NCBI GenBank assembly: GCA_017438305.1
Contig: JAFRVX010000083.1
Coordinates: forward strand, 1 to 34,799
Source of the DNA: Lachnospiraceae bacterium
Lineage (GTDB): Bacteria > Bacillota > Clostridia > Lachnospirales > Lachnospiraceae
DNA: 34,799 nt
Direction of reading: 5' to 3'
In this document: positions 1-6,526 of the stretch, in pieces
Layout: each line of letters opens with the position of its first letter
Position numbering within the stretch: the stretch's first letter is position 1
Notes under the pieces: generated by a model
Databases searched by the model: none
Told to the model about the DNA's origin: nothing
What the model saw: the letters and a program-made list of their open reading frames with translations, nothing else
Program-made: the position numbers and the translations under genes

Positions 1-15
1 CACTCCCACCATCCT

Positions 16-131
16 CCCTCATTCCGCACTCTCGTGGAGTAAAAACTCCACTTCGTGCTTCATGAGGGGCACGCCAAGAAGTCTTTCCTCCACTGGAATG
101 TAAACATTCCGTGGAGTCCGACTTTTGGCGT
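16..131. repeat. Two adjacent long imperfect hairpins downstream of rplA
   Basis: Two back-to-back inverted repeats. The first pairs CCCTCAT (16-22) with ATGAGGG (62-68), GCAC (26-29) with GTGC (55-58), and TGGAGT (35-40) with ACTCCA (45-50). The second pairs CGCCAAGAAGTC (about 72-83) with GACTTTTGGCG (about 120-130) with one bulge, and CTCCAC-T-GGAATG with CATTCC-G-TGGAG around a TAAA loop. No reading frame here looks coding. The paired-hairpin layout resembles an extragenic palindromic repeat, but no second copy is visible in the window. Confidence 0.5.
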
Positions 132-294
132 TGGAATCATCATATCAATAAAAGTATATCCGAAGTCATCGCTCCGGGCAAGTGGATTTCACGAAAAAAT
201 CATCTCGCCGCTGTCGTCGGGAACTTTCGCTTCCGTCGTCGGAAACAATGGCTGCAGTATCGTATCCGGCGAAACAGTCCTGTGTTTTCGATAT
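132..294. other. Intergenic stretch with nothing recognised
   Basis: I see no gene, promoter or RNA here. Short ORFs crossing it lack codon-usage or family signals. An L10 leader or rplJ, often found after rplA, does not start within this stretch. Confidence 0.4.
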
Positions 295-321
295 AAAAAA
301 ACGGCGCCGCAATGCGGCGCC
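295..321 (-). terminator. Rho-independent terminator after rplA
   Basis: On the minus strand a perfect 8-bp stem, GGCGCCGC/GCGGCGCC with a 3-nt loop (303-321), is followed by a run of seven T (295-301). It lies about 70 bp past the rplA stop and should end the rpmG-secE-nusG-rplK-rplA transcript. Confidence 0.9.
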
Positions 322-388
322 TGTATCCTGTTCACTTAAATACTGTTATCTGACGTTCAAAGCTTTTCTCTTATCGTGAGCTTTATTG

Positions 389-1084
389 TCAGGCCATCAA
401 TCTGGTAACATTCAGTTTAACACCGGGGCCCATGGTGGAGGCTACCGTGACAGACTTCAGGAACGCGCCCTTTACTGCTGACGGTTTTGCCTTGATAACC
501 GCATCCATAATGGTGTTGAAATTTTCTACCAGGGCTTCCTTGGTGAAAGAAGCTTTTCCGATCGGAACGTGGATGATGTTGGATCTGTCAAGACGGTATT
601 CGATCTTACCGGCTTTGGCTTCCTTAACAGCAGTAGCCACATCCATGGTAACGGTACCGGCCTTGGGGTTGGGCATAAGGCCCTTCGGACCAAGCACACG
701 GCCCAGACGGCCGACAACGCCCATCATATCGGGAGTTGCGATAACAACGTCAAAGTCAAACCAGCCGTCATTCTGGATCCTGGGGATCAGCTCTTCGCCG
801 CCGACGTAATCGGCTCCGGCTTCCTGAGCTTCGTCCAGCTTATTGCCCTTGGCAAATACCAGAATACGTACGCTTCTGCCGGTTCCGTTAGGAAGAACGA
901 CAGCGCCGCGGATCTGCTGCTCTGCATGACGTCCGTCACAGCCCGTACGGATGTGAAGTTCCACTGTTTCATCAAATTTGGCGGATGCTGCGTCCTTTAC
1001 GATCTGAAGGGCTTCGTCTGCATCATATAAAACAGAACGGTCGACCTTTGCCGCAGCCTCTTTATATTTCTTTCCTCTCTTCAT
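389..1084 (-). CDS. rplA: 50S ribosomal protein L1
   Basis: Ribosomal protein L1 forms the L1 stalk that helps release deacylated tRNA from the E site, and in many bacteria it represses its own operon by binding mRNA. The 231-residue length is normal. The sequence opens [15 protein letters not shown] and contains the family core [15 protein letters not shown] in the middle third. It lies 4 bp after rplK on the same strand, so the two are translationally linked, and a strong terminator follows at 295-321. No oddities. Assignment is near certain. Confidence 0.98.
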   Translation of the reverse strand: MKRGKKYKEAAAKVDRSVLYDADEALQIVKDAASAKFDETVELHIRTGCDGRHAEQQIRGAVVLPNGTGRSVRILVFAKGNKLDEAQEAGADYVGGEELIPRIQNDGWFDFDVVIATPDMMGVVGRLGRVLGPKGLMPNPKAGTVTMDVATAVKEAKAGKIEYRLDRSNIIHVPIGKASFTKEALVENFNTIMDAVIKAKPSAVKGAFLKSVTVASTMGPGVKLNVTRLMA

Positions 1085-1088
1085 CTGC

Positions 1089-1514
1089 TTATTCCTCCAC
1101 TGTAACGCCCATGGAACGAGCGGTTCCTGCGATCATGCTCATTGCTGCTTCGATGGTTGCGGCATTCAGGTCGGGCATCTTGGTTTCCGCAATGCTTCTT
1201 AAATCAGCCTTGGAAAGCTGAGCGACCTTCGTCTTGTTGGGCGTGCCGGAACCGGACTGGATCTTGCAGGCTTTCTTGATCAGAACTGCCGCGGGAGGAG
1301 TCTTCAGAACGAAGCTGAAGCTCTTGTCAGCGTAAACGGTGATGATAACGGGGATGATGGTATCGCCCTTATCGGCCGTCTTCGCATTGAATTCCTTGGT
1401 AAACTGCACGATGTTGACGCCGTGCTGACCCAGAGCCGGGCCTACAGGCGGTGCCGGCGTTGCCTTGCCGGCTGCGATCTGCAACTTGATAAAACCTTCG
1501 ATTTTTTTTGCCAT
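1089..1514 (-). CDS. rplK: 50S ribosomal protein L11
   Basis: L11 belongs to the GTPase-associated centre of the 50S subunit and is needed for RelA-type stringent sensing. At 141 residues it has the usual length. It begins [20 protein letters not shown], continues with [14 protein letters not shown], and has the C-terminal rRNA-binding half with [10 protein letters not shown]. An AGGAGG ribosome-binding site lies about 8 bp upstream of the ATG. It is the fourth gene of a transcript that probably begins at the rpmG promoter, and no separate promoter is evident in the 86-bp gap after nusG. Confidence 0.98.
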   Translation of the reverse strand: MAKKIEGFIKLQIAAGKATPAPPVGPALGQHGVNIVQFTKEFNAKTADKGDTIIPVIITVYADKSFSFVLKTPPAAVLIKKACKIQSGSGTPNKTKVAQLSKADLRSIAETKMPDLNAATIEAAMSMIAGTARSMGVTVEE

Positions 1515-1600
1515 TGTATTAAGGCCTCCTTGTGGTATTGTTTTTAGCGGTATTTAAAGCTTGAGCCTTAAAAACCTCCCACTGTAAGACAACCTTTGCC

Positions 1601-2119
1601 TTACTTCTTTTTCACTTCCGTAAATCCCAGCTCCACCGGTATAATGCTTCCCAGAGTATCCACCAGGATGGTCACGCTCTGGCGCTGGTGGTTGATATTG
1701 GATATCGTTCCCACCGTATCCCGCCAGGGACCGGAAATAACGACGACTTCGTCTCCGGTCTCAAAGTCCACAACGATGTTCTTCTTTTCACTCATGCCGA
1801 GGGAGACCATCTCATCCTCGGTCAGAGGAACCGGTTTGGACCCCGGACCCACAAAGCCGGTGACGCCCCTGGTATTTCTGACGACATACCAGGTATCGTC
1901 ATTCATGATCATACGGACCAGGACGTAACCCGGGAACAGTTTGCGGTCAACGGTTTTTTTCGTGCCGTTTCTGACCTCGACAACCTGCTCTATCGGAACG
2001 GATACTTCCATGATCTGATCCTGAAGATTACGGTTGATGATGGATTTTTCCAAATCCAGCTTTACTTTGTTTTCATAACCGGAATACGTATGAACTACGT
2101 ACCATTTTGCCTCTTCCAT
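1601..2119 (-). CDS. nusG: Transcription termination/antitermination protein NusG
   Basis: NusG binds the RNA polymerase clamp and modulates pausing, termination and coupling to translation. The 172 residues contain the N-terminal NGN domain (WYVVHTYSGYENKVKLDLE near the start; FPGYVLVRM in the middle) and a C-terminal KOW domain (GDEVVVISGPWRDTVGTI, roughly residues 120-165). It lies 11 bp after secE, the classic secE-nusG pair. Nothing unusual is seen. Confidence 0.98.
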   Translation of the reverse strand: MEEAKWYVVHTYSGYENKVKLDLEKSIINRNLQDQIMEVSVPIEQVVEVRNGTKKTVDRKLFPGYVLVRMIMNDDTWYVVRNTRGVTGFVGPGSKPVPLTEDEMVSLGMSEKKNIVVDFETGDEVVVISGPWRDTVGTISNINHQRQSVTILVDTLGSIIPVELGFTEVKKK

Positions 2120-2130
2120 GAGTCACCCCG

Positions 2131-2352
2131 TCAGAATATGGATCCCACCGCTTTAATCAGCAGCTGGGAAAGAATATCGATGACACGGATGAAACCGCAC
2201 AGAACAGCGGAAATAACGACGACGGCCAGGGACTGCTTCCAAAGCTGTTCCTTTGTGGGCCAGACGATCTTCCGGACTTCCGTCTTAAGGCTTTTGAAGA
2301 AATTTTTCACCTTATCGGCAAAACCCTTCTTCTCGGTGCTTTTCTCAGCCAT
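2131..2352 (-). CDS. secE: Preprotein translocase subunit SecE
   Basis: SecE is the small essential clamp of the SecYEG protein-export channel. The 73-residue protein has the short Gram-positive form: a charged amphipathic N-terminus with the family motif TEVRKIVWPT, then one transmembrane segment (about residues 42-64, LAVVVISAVLCGFI and onward). It sits 20 bp after rpmG and just before nusG, the standard arrangement. Confidence 0.96.
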   Translation of the reverse strand: MAEKSTEKKGFADKVKNFFKSLKTEVRKIVWPTKEQLWKQSLAVVVISAVLCGFIRVIDILSQLLIKAVGSIF

Positions 2353-2372
2353 AACGCCTCCTGTCCCAAAAG

Positions 2373-2522
2373 TTATTTGGTCTCCTTATGCATGGTATGT
2401 CTCTGACAGAACCTGCAGTACTTCTTGGTTTCCATTCTTTCAGGATGGTTCTTCTTTTCCTTGGTCAGGTTGTAATTGCGCTGATGGCACTCTGTACATT
2501 CCAATGTGATTCTTACACGCAC
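2373..2522 (-). CDS. rpmG: 50S ribosomal protein L33
   Basis: This 49-residue protein reads [17 protein letters not shown] at the N-terminus and ends HTMHKETK, a classic L33. It keeps the zinc-ribbon form: C-x2-C near the N-terminus (CTEC) and CRFC towards the end. The start is GTG (complement of 2520-2522), chosen because L33 proteins begin M-R-V-R/K and because GGAGGTG lies about 6 bp upstream. An ATG-only ORF scan misses this gene. It is the first gene of the secE-nusG-rplK-rplA transcript and lies about 70 bp from the promoter at 2597-2625. Confidence 0.95.
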   Translation of the reverse strand: MRVRITLECTECHQRNYNLTKEKKNHPERMETKKYCRFCQRHTMHKETK

Positions 2523-2596
2523 GATCTCCACCTCCGTCTTAATAATGTGAACAGGATGTCTGTCAGGGCATACTACTCCCGTAAACAGACTGAACT

Positions 2597-2625
2597 ACTT
2601 TAGCACAAAAAAAAGGGAGCGTCAA
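2597..2625 (-). promoter_or_regulatory. Sigma-A promoter of the rpmG-secE-nusG-rplKA operon
   Basis: On the minus strand TTGACG (2625-2620) is separated by exactly 17 bp from TAAAGT (2602-2597). The predicted transcription start is near 2590, about 68 nt before the rpmG GTG. The -35 box sits in the loop of the terminator-like hairpin at 2607-2636. Promoter assignment is by consensus only. Confidence 0.7.
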
Positions 2626-2636
2626 CCCCCTTTTTT
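2607..2636 (-). terminator. Terminator-like hairpin after the CarD-like gene
   Basis: On the minus strand AAAAAAGGG (2636-2628) pairs with CCCTTTTTT (2617-2609) around a 10-nt loop. The remaining T tail is short because most of the T run is in the stem. It lies 80 bp past the CarD-like stop codon and probably ends that transcript. Confidence 0.6.
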
Positions 2637-2717
2637 CATTTCTTTCGAATGCTTTTCCGTTTTCTTTGAACGCTGCGCTTTTTTCAGAGCCGGACCCGAT
2701 GATCTCTTGCCTGATCA

Positions 2718-3218
2718 TCAGCTTTCCGCGTATTCAATGATCAGTTCCTTGACTTCCGCATTCGATTTGTCCAGTACGAATCCCAGTTCCGAATACAATG
2801 CCTTCTCCGCCATGGCAAAGTATCTGTCATCCATGGCCGTGGTCTTCTTTCCGTGAGCCTGCCGTTCAGCCGATCTCAGATACATGTGTTTGATGATGCC
2901 CACCAGCTTCTCCGGTGAACAGGAGCGGATCGCTTCCCGATAGGTGTCTTCCCGGGCTTTTTCGCTTTCCACTTTGGCTGCATGGATTCCTTTTACGGCC
3001 ACCACAAGATCTTCTGCTTCATTCCGGCTCATGACCGGGCGGATTTCCGGATACTCATCTGCCACCGGCAGATAAACCTTGATTCGGGGATCAGAGACGG
3101 GAACCAGAAGATAATAAGGCACTTCTCTGCCGTCTCCGGGGATTTTCATTACTGTTTTGCAGTCGACCTTGCAGACACCTTCGCCTGCCTTAACGATGTA
3201 ATCGCCGATCTCAAACAT
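2718..3218 (-). CDS. CarD/CdnL-family RNA polymerase-binding regulator
   Basis: The 166-residue protein starts MFEIGDYIVKAGEGVCKVD, the typical opening of the CarD/CdnL (TRCF-like RNA polymerase-interacting) fold. A helical C-terminal domain of about 100 residues follows (KLVGIIKHMYLRSAERQ is characteristic). Family members bind the RNA polymerase beta subunit and stabilise open complexes, especially at rRNA and ribosomal-protein promoters; activity here is inferred. It is monocistronic, with its own promoter (3290-3318) and a terminator-like hairpin before the ribosomal-protein operon. The placement next to rpmG suits a growth-rate regulator. Confidence 0.88.
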   Translation of the reverse strand: MFEIGDYIVKAGEGVCKVDCKTVMKIPGDGREVPYYLLVPVSDPRIKVYLPVADEYPEIRPVMSRNEAEDLVVAVKGIHAAKVESEKAREDTYREAIRSCSPEKLVGIIKHMYLRSAERQAHGKKTTAMDDRYFAMAEKALYSELGFVLDKSNAEVKELIIEYAES

Positions 3219-3289
3219 GTTTCACCCCTGATTCTGTCTGTTCTTGTGCTGCCTTGCAGAGTGCATTTCATTTTTTCTTTCCGGTTTTC

Positions 3290-3318
3290 ATTTTACCAAA
3301 TTTAAAGGGGAAAGTCAA
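3290..3318 (-). promoter_or_regulatory. Sigma-A promoter of the CarD-like gene
   Basis: On the minus strand TTGACT (3318-3313), a 17-bp spacer and TAAAAT (3295-3290). The predicted start is near 3283, giving a leader of about 65 nt. The -35 overlaps the loop and 3' arm of the hairpin at 3307-3330. Confidence 0.7.
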
Positions 3319-3330
3319 ACGGCTTTCCCC
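3307..3330 (-). terminator. Hairpin upstream of the CarD-like promoter, possible terminator of the TPR operon
   Basis: Perfect 8-bp stem GGGGAAAG/CTTTCCCC with an 8-nt loop, followed on the minus strand by TTTAAATTT. It is the best candidate terminator for the long upstream operon ending at 3505, but the T tract is interrupted. Confidence 0.45.
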
Positions 3331-3504
3331 TGAAAATGGTATAAATTATTAACCAAACTGTACATAAACAGCTTTTTTTGCCTTTTTTTCCTGTCTTCCG
3401 GGGGTCAGATTGCCGGAATCCGTTATCCGGATAAAGGATCCGGTCATAAACCATGAGAAGCTGTTACGGCTCTCTTCGGAAGATTGCTGCGGATCTTGCC
3501 TGGA

Positions 3505-5349
3505 TCATCCCTCCGCAGGCTGCTCGGGATTCTGTTCAGGATTCTCTTCAGGCGCCTGTTCGGGATTCTGTTCCGGATTTTCTTCGGGAGGCTGTTCAGG
3601 ATTCTGTTCCGGATTCTCTTCAGGAGGCTGCTCCGGATTCTGATCCGGGTTCTCTTCTGGCGGCTGCTCAGGATTTTCATCCGGATTGCCTTCGGGATTC
3701 TCATCAGGATTTCCCTCGGGATTCTCGTCAGGATTGCCTTCCGGATTTTCATCAGGATTCCCTTCGGGGTTATCCGCATCGGAAGTCTCCTCGGTCTCGG
3801 GAGGCGTCGTTTCCGGAATATCCAGGCCTTCCACCAGCTCCTCATAGATAATGGGCTGCACCAGAGCAGTTTTATCAAGCTCTTCCGTCCAGGGATCGAT
3901 CTCGGCCTTGTCTTTCAGCACCAGGTAATGGTTCCGGGCGTTTTCCCGGTCTGCTTCGTTTTCAAACAGCCAATAGTACTGCCAATAGAAATTCGCGGCC
4001 CTGTCGGCGTCTCCGGCTTCCTCCCAGAGTTCCGCCGTACGCAGCCGGATCTCCGGACTGTCGGGCATCAGGTAGGAAAGGGCTTCATAGAGCTCTGCCG
4101 CCTTCCGGACCTCACCGTCTTCATAATAGCCTTCCGCCTCTTCTCTGTAGCTGTCCCGGTTGCCCGGATTGCAGAGGACCAGGGCGACGTCATTATACAG
4201 AAGCAGACAGTCATCGGAAAGCTTATGAGGATCGATGGTCAGGAAAAGGCGGATAAACCGTACCCGGCTCTCTTCCGTATTCAGACCGGCGTCCGTGATG
4301 GCAGCCTCATTATTCCGGGCAAAGCCCGTCAGCTTTTCGATAAGGGGCATGGATTCCATGGTTTCCGCAATGGAAGCGGATTCGGACGCTTCCCGCTCGG
4401 ATTCGGCTTCCGATTCTTCAATACTTCTGGATTCCGCCTCGGAAGCGGCCCGGGCTTCCTCGCTGGCTTTCCGGGAAGCCTCGGCGATCTCCTGCTGCAG
4501 ATCCGAGATCTCGCTCTGATAGGACATGGCTTCGCTGGAGGCCTGTTCCATGGACCGGTCCACCAGGCCCGGAACGATCACGTACCAGGCTATGGCAATG
4601 CCCAGAAGCACCCCCAGGAAGATGTATAAAGCGTTGGCCAGATAGGAGCCGAAATCCCGGAACCTTACGGGAATGATCAGCTGTTCCCGGTCTTCTTCCC
4701 CGACGATCCCGGCCGAGCGGGCGCCGGAACCCTCCGTCAGGCTGTCCAGCTCTTTCAGGTAATAGAGCGCTCTTGTATTGCCGTGGTCCACCTTCAGGCA
4801 GTCATTCAGGACCTTCCTGGCCTGGTCGTATTTCTTATCGTCGATATAGATCAGGGAAAGGAGCTCATAGGCCTTGGTCATGTTCGGATGAACCGACAGT
4901 ACCTTCTTCAGCTGGATCACCGCCAGGTCTCTGGCGTTGTTTCCGGCATAATTCAAAGCCTGATTGAACTTTTTGATGCCATGGTCCTCTGAATTCAGGC
5001 TGTTCATGTTCCGGCGGATATAATTCATATACCGGTCGCACATGTTCTTTTCCGGAGCATAGCTCTTGGAAATGACCCACATTTTCAGCGCTTCCGCCGA
5101 TTCGCCCGTGGCATAGTAAACCAGCCCCAGAAGATTCCTGGCGTTCGTATTCTTTTTATACAGACTCAGACTGGTCTTCAGGTCTTCCTTTGCCCCGGTC
5201 AGATCCCTGGCCTGGGCTTTGGCGAGACCGTCATTATAATACCGGTTGGACATGAAAACGATCTTTTTGAAAAATTTCACGTCCGTTCCGCATTTAGGAC
5301 AGGTGTCCCGCCTCAGATCCAGCTGGCCGTTACATCTGTAGCAAATCAT
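3505..5349 (-). CDS. Membrane-anchored zinc-ribbon/TPR protein with proline-glutamate repeats
   Basis: 614 residues with an unusual domain order. A zinc ribbon (CYRC...CPKCG, residues 3-20) leads into tetratricopeptide-like helices (about 30-210). One transmembrane segment (about 238-260) is followed by an acidic Ala/Glu/Ser coiled coil (about 265-320), more TPR-like helices (about 380-490), and a C-terminal tail (about 525-612). The tail has four NPEGNPDE-type units, then four NPEQPPEENP-type units. The zinc ribbon should face the cytosol and the repeats the outside. It is the last gene of the lgt-started run, 17 bp after the 47-residue ORF. Partner and function are unknown; a scaffold or wall-spanning sensor is possible. 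Confidence 0.8.
   Translation of the reverse strand: MICYRCNGQLDLRRDTCPKCGTDVKFFKKIVFMSNRYYNDGLAKAQARDLTGAKEDLKTSLSLYKKNTNARNLLGLVYYATGESAEALKMWVISKSYAPEKNMCDRYMNYIRRNMNSLNSEDHGIKKFNQALNYAGNNARDLAVIQLKKVLSVHPNMTKAYELLSLIYIDDKKYDQARKVLNDCLKVDHGNTRALYYLKELDSLTEGSGARSAGIVGEEDREQLIIPVRFRDFGSYLANALYIFLGVLLGIAIAWYVIVPGLVDRSMEQASSEAMSYQSEISDLQQEIAEASRKASEEARAASEAESRSIEESEAESEREASESASIAETMESMPLIEKLTGFARNNEAAITDAGLNTEESRVRFIRLFLTIDPHKLSDDCLLLYNDVALVLCNPGNRDSYREEAEGYYEDGEVRKAAELYEALSYLMPDSPEIRLRTAELWEEAGDADRAANFYWQYYWLFENEADRENARNHYLVLKDKAEIDPWTEELDKTALVQPIIYEELVEGLDIPETTPPETEETSDADNPEGNPDENPEGNPDENPEGNPDENPEGNPDENPEQPPEENPDQNPEQPPEENPEQNPEQPPEENPEQNPEQAPEENPEQNPEQPAEG
3510..3775 (-). repeat. In-frame coding tandem repeats (24-bp and 36-bp units)
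   Basis: The 3' end of the TPR gene is built of repeated codons: four copies of an 8-codon unit (NPEGNPDE) and four of a 12-codon unit (NPEQPPEENPEQ), with silent and D/E variation. Copy number is likely to vary between strains. The reverse strand reads as spurious Cys/Gly-rich and Arg-rich ORFs. Confidence 0.85.
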
Positions 5350-5366
5350 CTAAAGGAGACCTCCGA

Positions 5367-5510
5367 TCAGCGTTTGTTCCGGTATTCGTTCATGAGTTCC
5401 ATCATCAGGTCCACCATGTCCTTTTCGCTGTCTTCCTTGATGGACTTCTCTGTTTCATCGATCTCAAGACTGGGTTTATATTTCTTCAGTTCTTCTTCAA
5501 AATTAATCAT
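5367..5510 (-). CDS. Small acidic/basic protein of 47 residues, unknown function
   Basis: The reading frame starts ATG with AGGAGT 4 bp upstream and encodes MINFEEELKKYKPSLEI... ending NEYRNKR. It is highly charged, probably helical, with no membrane segment or cysteine. It lies 27 bp after the ATP-grasp gene and 17 bp before the zinc-ribbon/TPR gene on the same strand, so it is very likely translated. I do not recognise the family. Its position suggests a role linked to one of its two neighbours. Confidence 0.7.
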   Translation of the reverse strand: MINFEEELKKYKPSLEIDETEKSIKEDSEKDMVDLMMELMNEYRNKR

Positions 5511-5537
5511 GTTCACTCCTGATCAGACTCTGATGCT

Positions 5538-6524
5538 TCAGGCCTCTTCGAAAGAAAGCAGCACCGCCTTCCGGTATACCTCTTTCGCTTTTTCATAATA
5601 TTCCGGACTCTGGCCGGAAAGATGTTCCATCATGACGCCGCCGTTGATCTCCAGCACCATCAGTTTTGTTCCTTCCGACCCTTCCTTTTCCGGTGCAGTC
5701 TGCTCTGCTTCAGCGGGCAGGCCTGCGTCTTTTCCTTCCGGAACAGTCTGCCCTGCTTTATCGGGCAGGATCATGCCTTCCCCTGCCGGGGGAAGGTGGT
5801 CCGAAGGGCCGGATGAGGGCACAGCCACCACATCCACGGACACAAACCGCGCTCCGAAGACAGCCGCCGCGGAAACGGCCAGTTCTCTGACCCCGTCGGG
5901 GACCTCGCCTTCCTCCAGGATCACGCCCCGGGCGCCCTGGCCCAGATTATGCCTCCAGTTCAGGTACTGCCTCTTCCCTTCCTCATCCAGGACGTAAGCC
6001 CGGTCTTTCCGGATAACAAGAAGCGGTTCCCCGTCCAGAAGGATCACCCGGTATTCCTCGAGGATATTATAATAGGGTGATATGCTGGCTCCGTAATTCC
6101 CGGCATAGATCACCTCCAGAGCCTGTTTTATCTCTTCCATGGTCTCTGCTTTAAAGACCTTGTTGCCGCCGGTGCCGTTATTATCCTTCACCACCACGGT
6201 GCCGTACAGCGCCAGCATATTTACGCAGATGCTGTCCACATCTTCCTCACCAAGTCCCGTGGAGGCGATGTTGTGAGGCAGGAAAACATGTTCCACAGCC
6301 GGGATCCCGCTGTCATCGAGGATCTGGTACGTCAGCACCTTATCCTGGCAGAATTCCTTGACGGAAGCCGTATTCAGCGGAAACTGATAGCCCAGGATAT
6401 AACGGGTCCTGCCGTCTTTTCTCAGCCGGTGTCCCCAGCCGTAGGAAAAGCTGTCGAGAGAGATGCCCTCTTCCCGGCAGATATCTTCTAAAATCCGAAG
6501 GAAATTGGATTTTTTTGCTGCCAT
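5538..6524 (-). CDS. ATP-grasp family protein (YheC/YheD-like or RimK-like) with a repeat-derived insert
   Basis: 328 residues. ATP-grasp signs are the glycine-rich strand VVVKDNNGTGGNKVF (about residues 110-125), the acidic strand SVDVV (about 230), and the metal-binding end MVLEINGGVMMEHL (about 287-300). Such enzymes ligate a carboxylate to an amine or thiol through an acyl phosphate; the substrate cannot be told. Between SVDVV and LEING, where relatives normally have a short turn, lies an insert of about 50 residues rich in Pro, Glu and Gly. It contains a 16-codon duplication and a sequence matching an intergenic hairpin element. The gene follows the P60 lipoprotein by 2 bp. Confidence 0.8.
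   Translation of the reverse strand: MAAKKSNFLRILEDICREEGISLDSFSYGWGHRLRKDGRTRYILGYQFPLNTASVKEFCQDKVLTYQILDDSGIPAVEHVFLPHNIASTGLGEEDVDSICVNMLALYGTVVVKDNNGTGGNKVFKAETMEEIKQALEVIYAGNYGASISPYYNILEEYRVILLDGEPLLVIRKDRAYVLDEEGKRQYLNWRHNLGQGARGVILEEGEVPDGVRELAVSAAAVFGARFVSVDVVAVPSSGPSDHLPPAGEGMILPDKAGQTVPEGKDAGLPAEAEQTAPEKEGSEGTKLMVLEINGGVMMEHLSGQSPEYYEKAKEVYRKAVLLSFEEA
5688..5768 (-). repeat. 48-bp direct duplication inside the ATP-grasp insert
   Basis: Two 33-bp copies at 5688-5720 and 5736-5768 share the core CAGTCTG.CCTGCTT...CGGGCAG at a period of 48 bp (16 codons). They encode the similar peptides AGQTVPEGKDAG and AEQTAPEKEGSE. The period keeps the frame. Confidence 0.75.
5775..5818 (-). repeat. 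Twin-hairpin repeat element, coding copy
   Basis: Read on the minus strand it starts CCTCATCCGG, has a small first hairpin (GGCCC/GGACC with wobble), then ACCTTCCCC...GGGGAAGGC. The same order of motifs occurs at 15290-15336 on the plus strand. Here it is translated as part of the ATP-grasp insert. Confidence 0.65.
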
Positions 6525-6526
6525 GA

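Noticed and set aside
1-388. L10 leader or rplJ start after rplA
   Set aside because: A strong terminator, palindromic repeats and no coding frame were seen; rplJ may lie beyond the window but cannot be claimed.
1515-2717. tRNA-Trp gene often found near rpmG-secE
   Set aside because: The gaps between carD, rpmG, secE, nusG and rplK were read on both strands; no cloverleaf or TTC-G arm is visible.
3410-3851. Plus-strand frames rich in Cys/Gly/Ser (GFCSGFSSG repeats) and Arg/Ile-rich frames
   Set aside because: They are the reverse complement of the Pro/Glu/Asn coding repeats of the TPR gene; repeated codons give repeated shadows. No ribosome-binding site.
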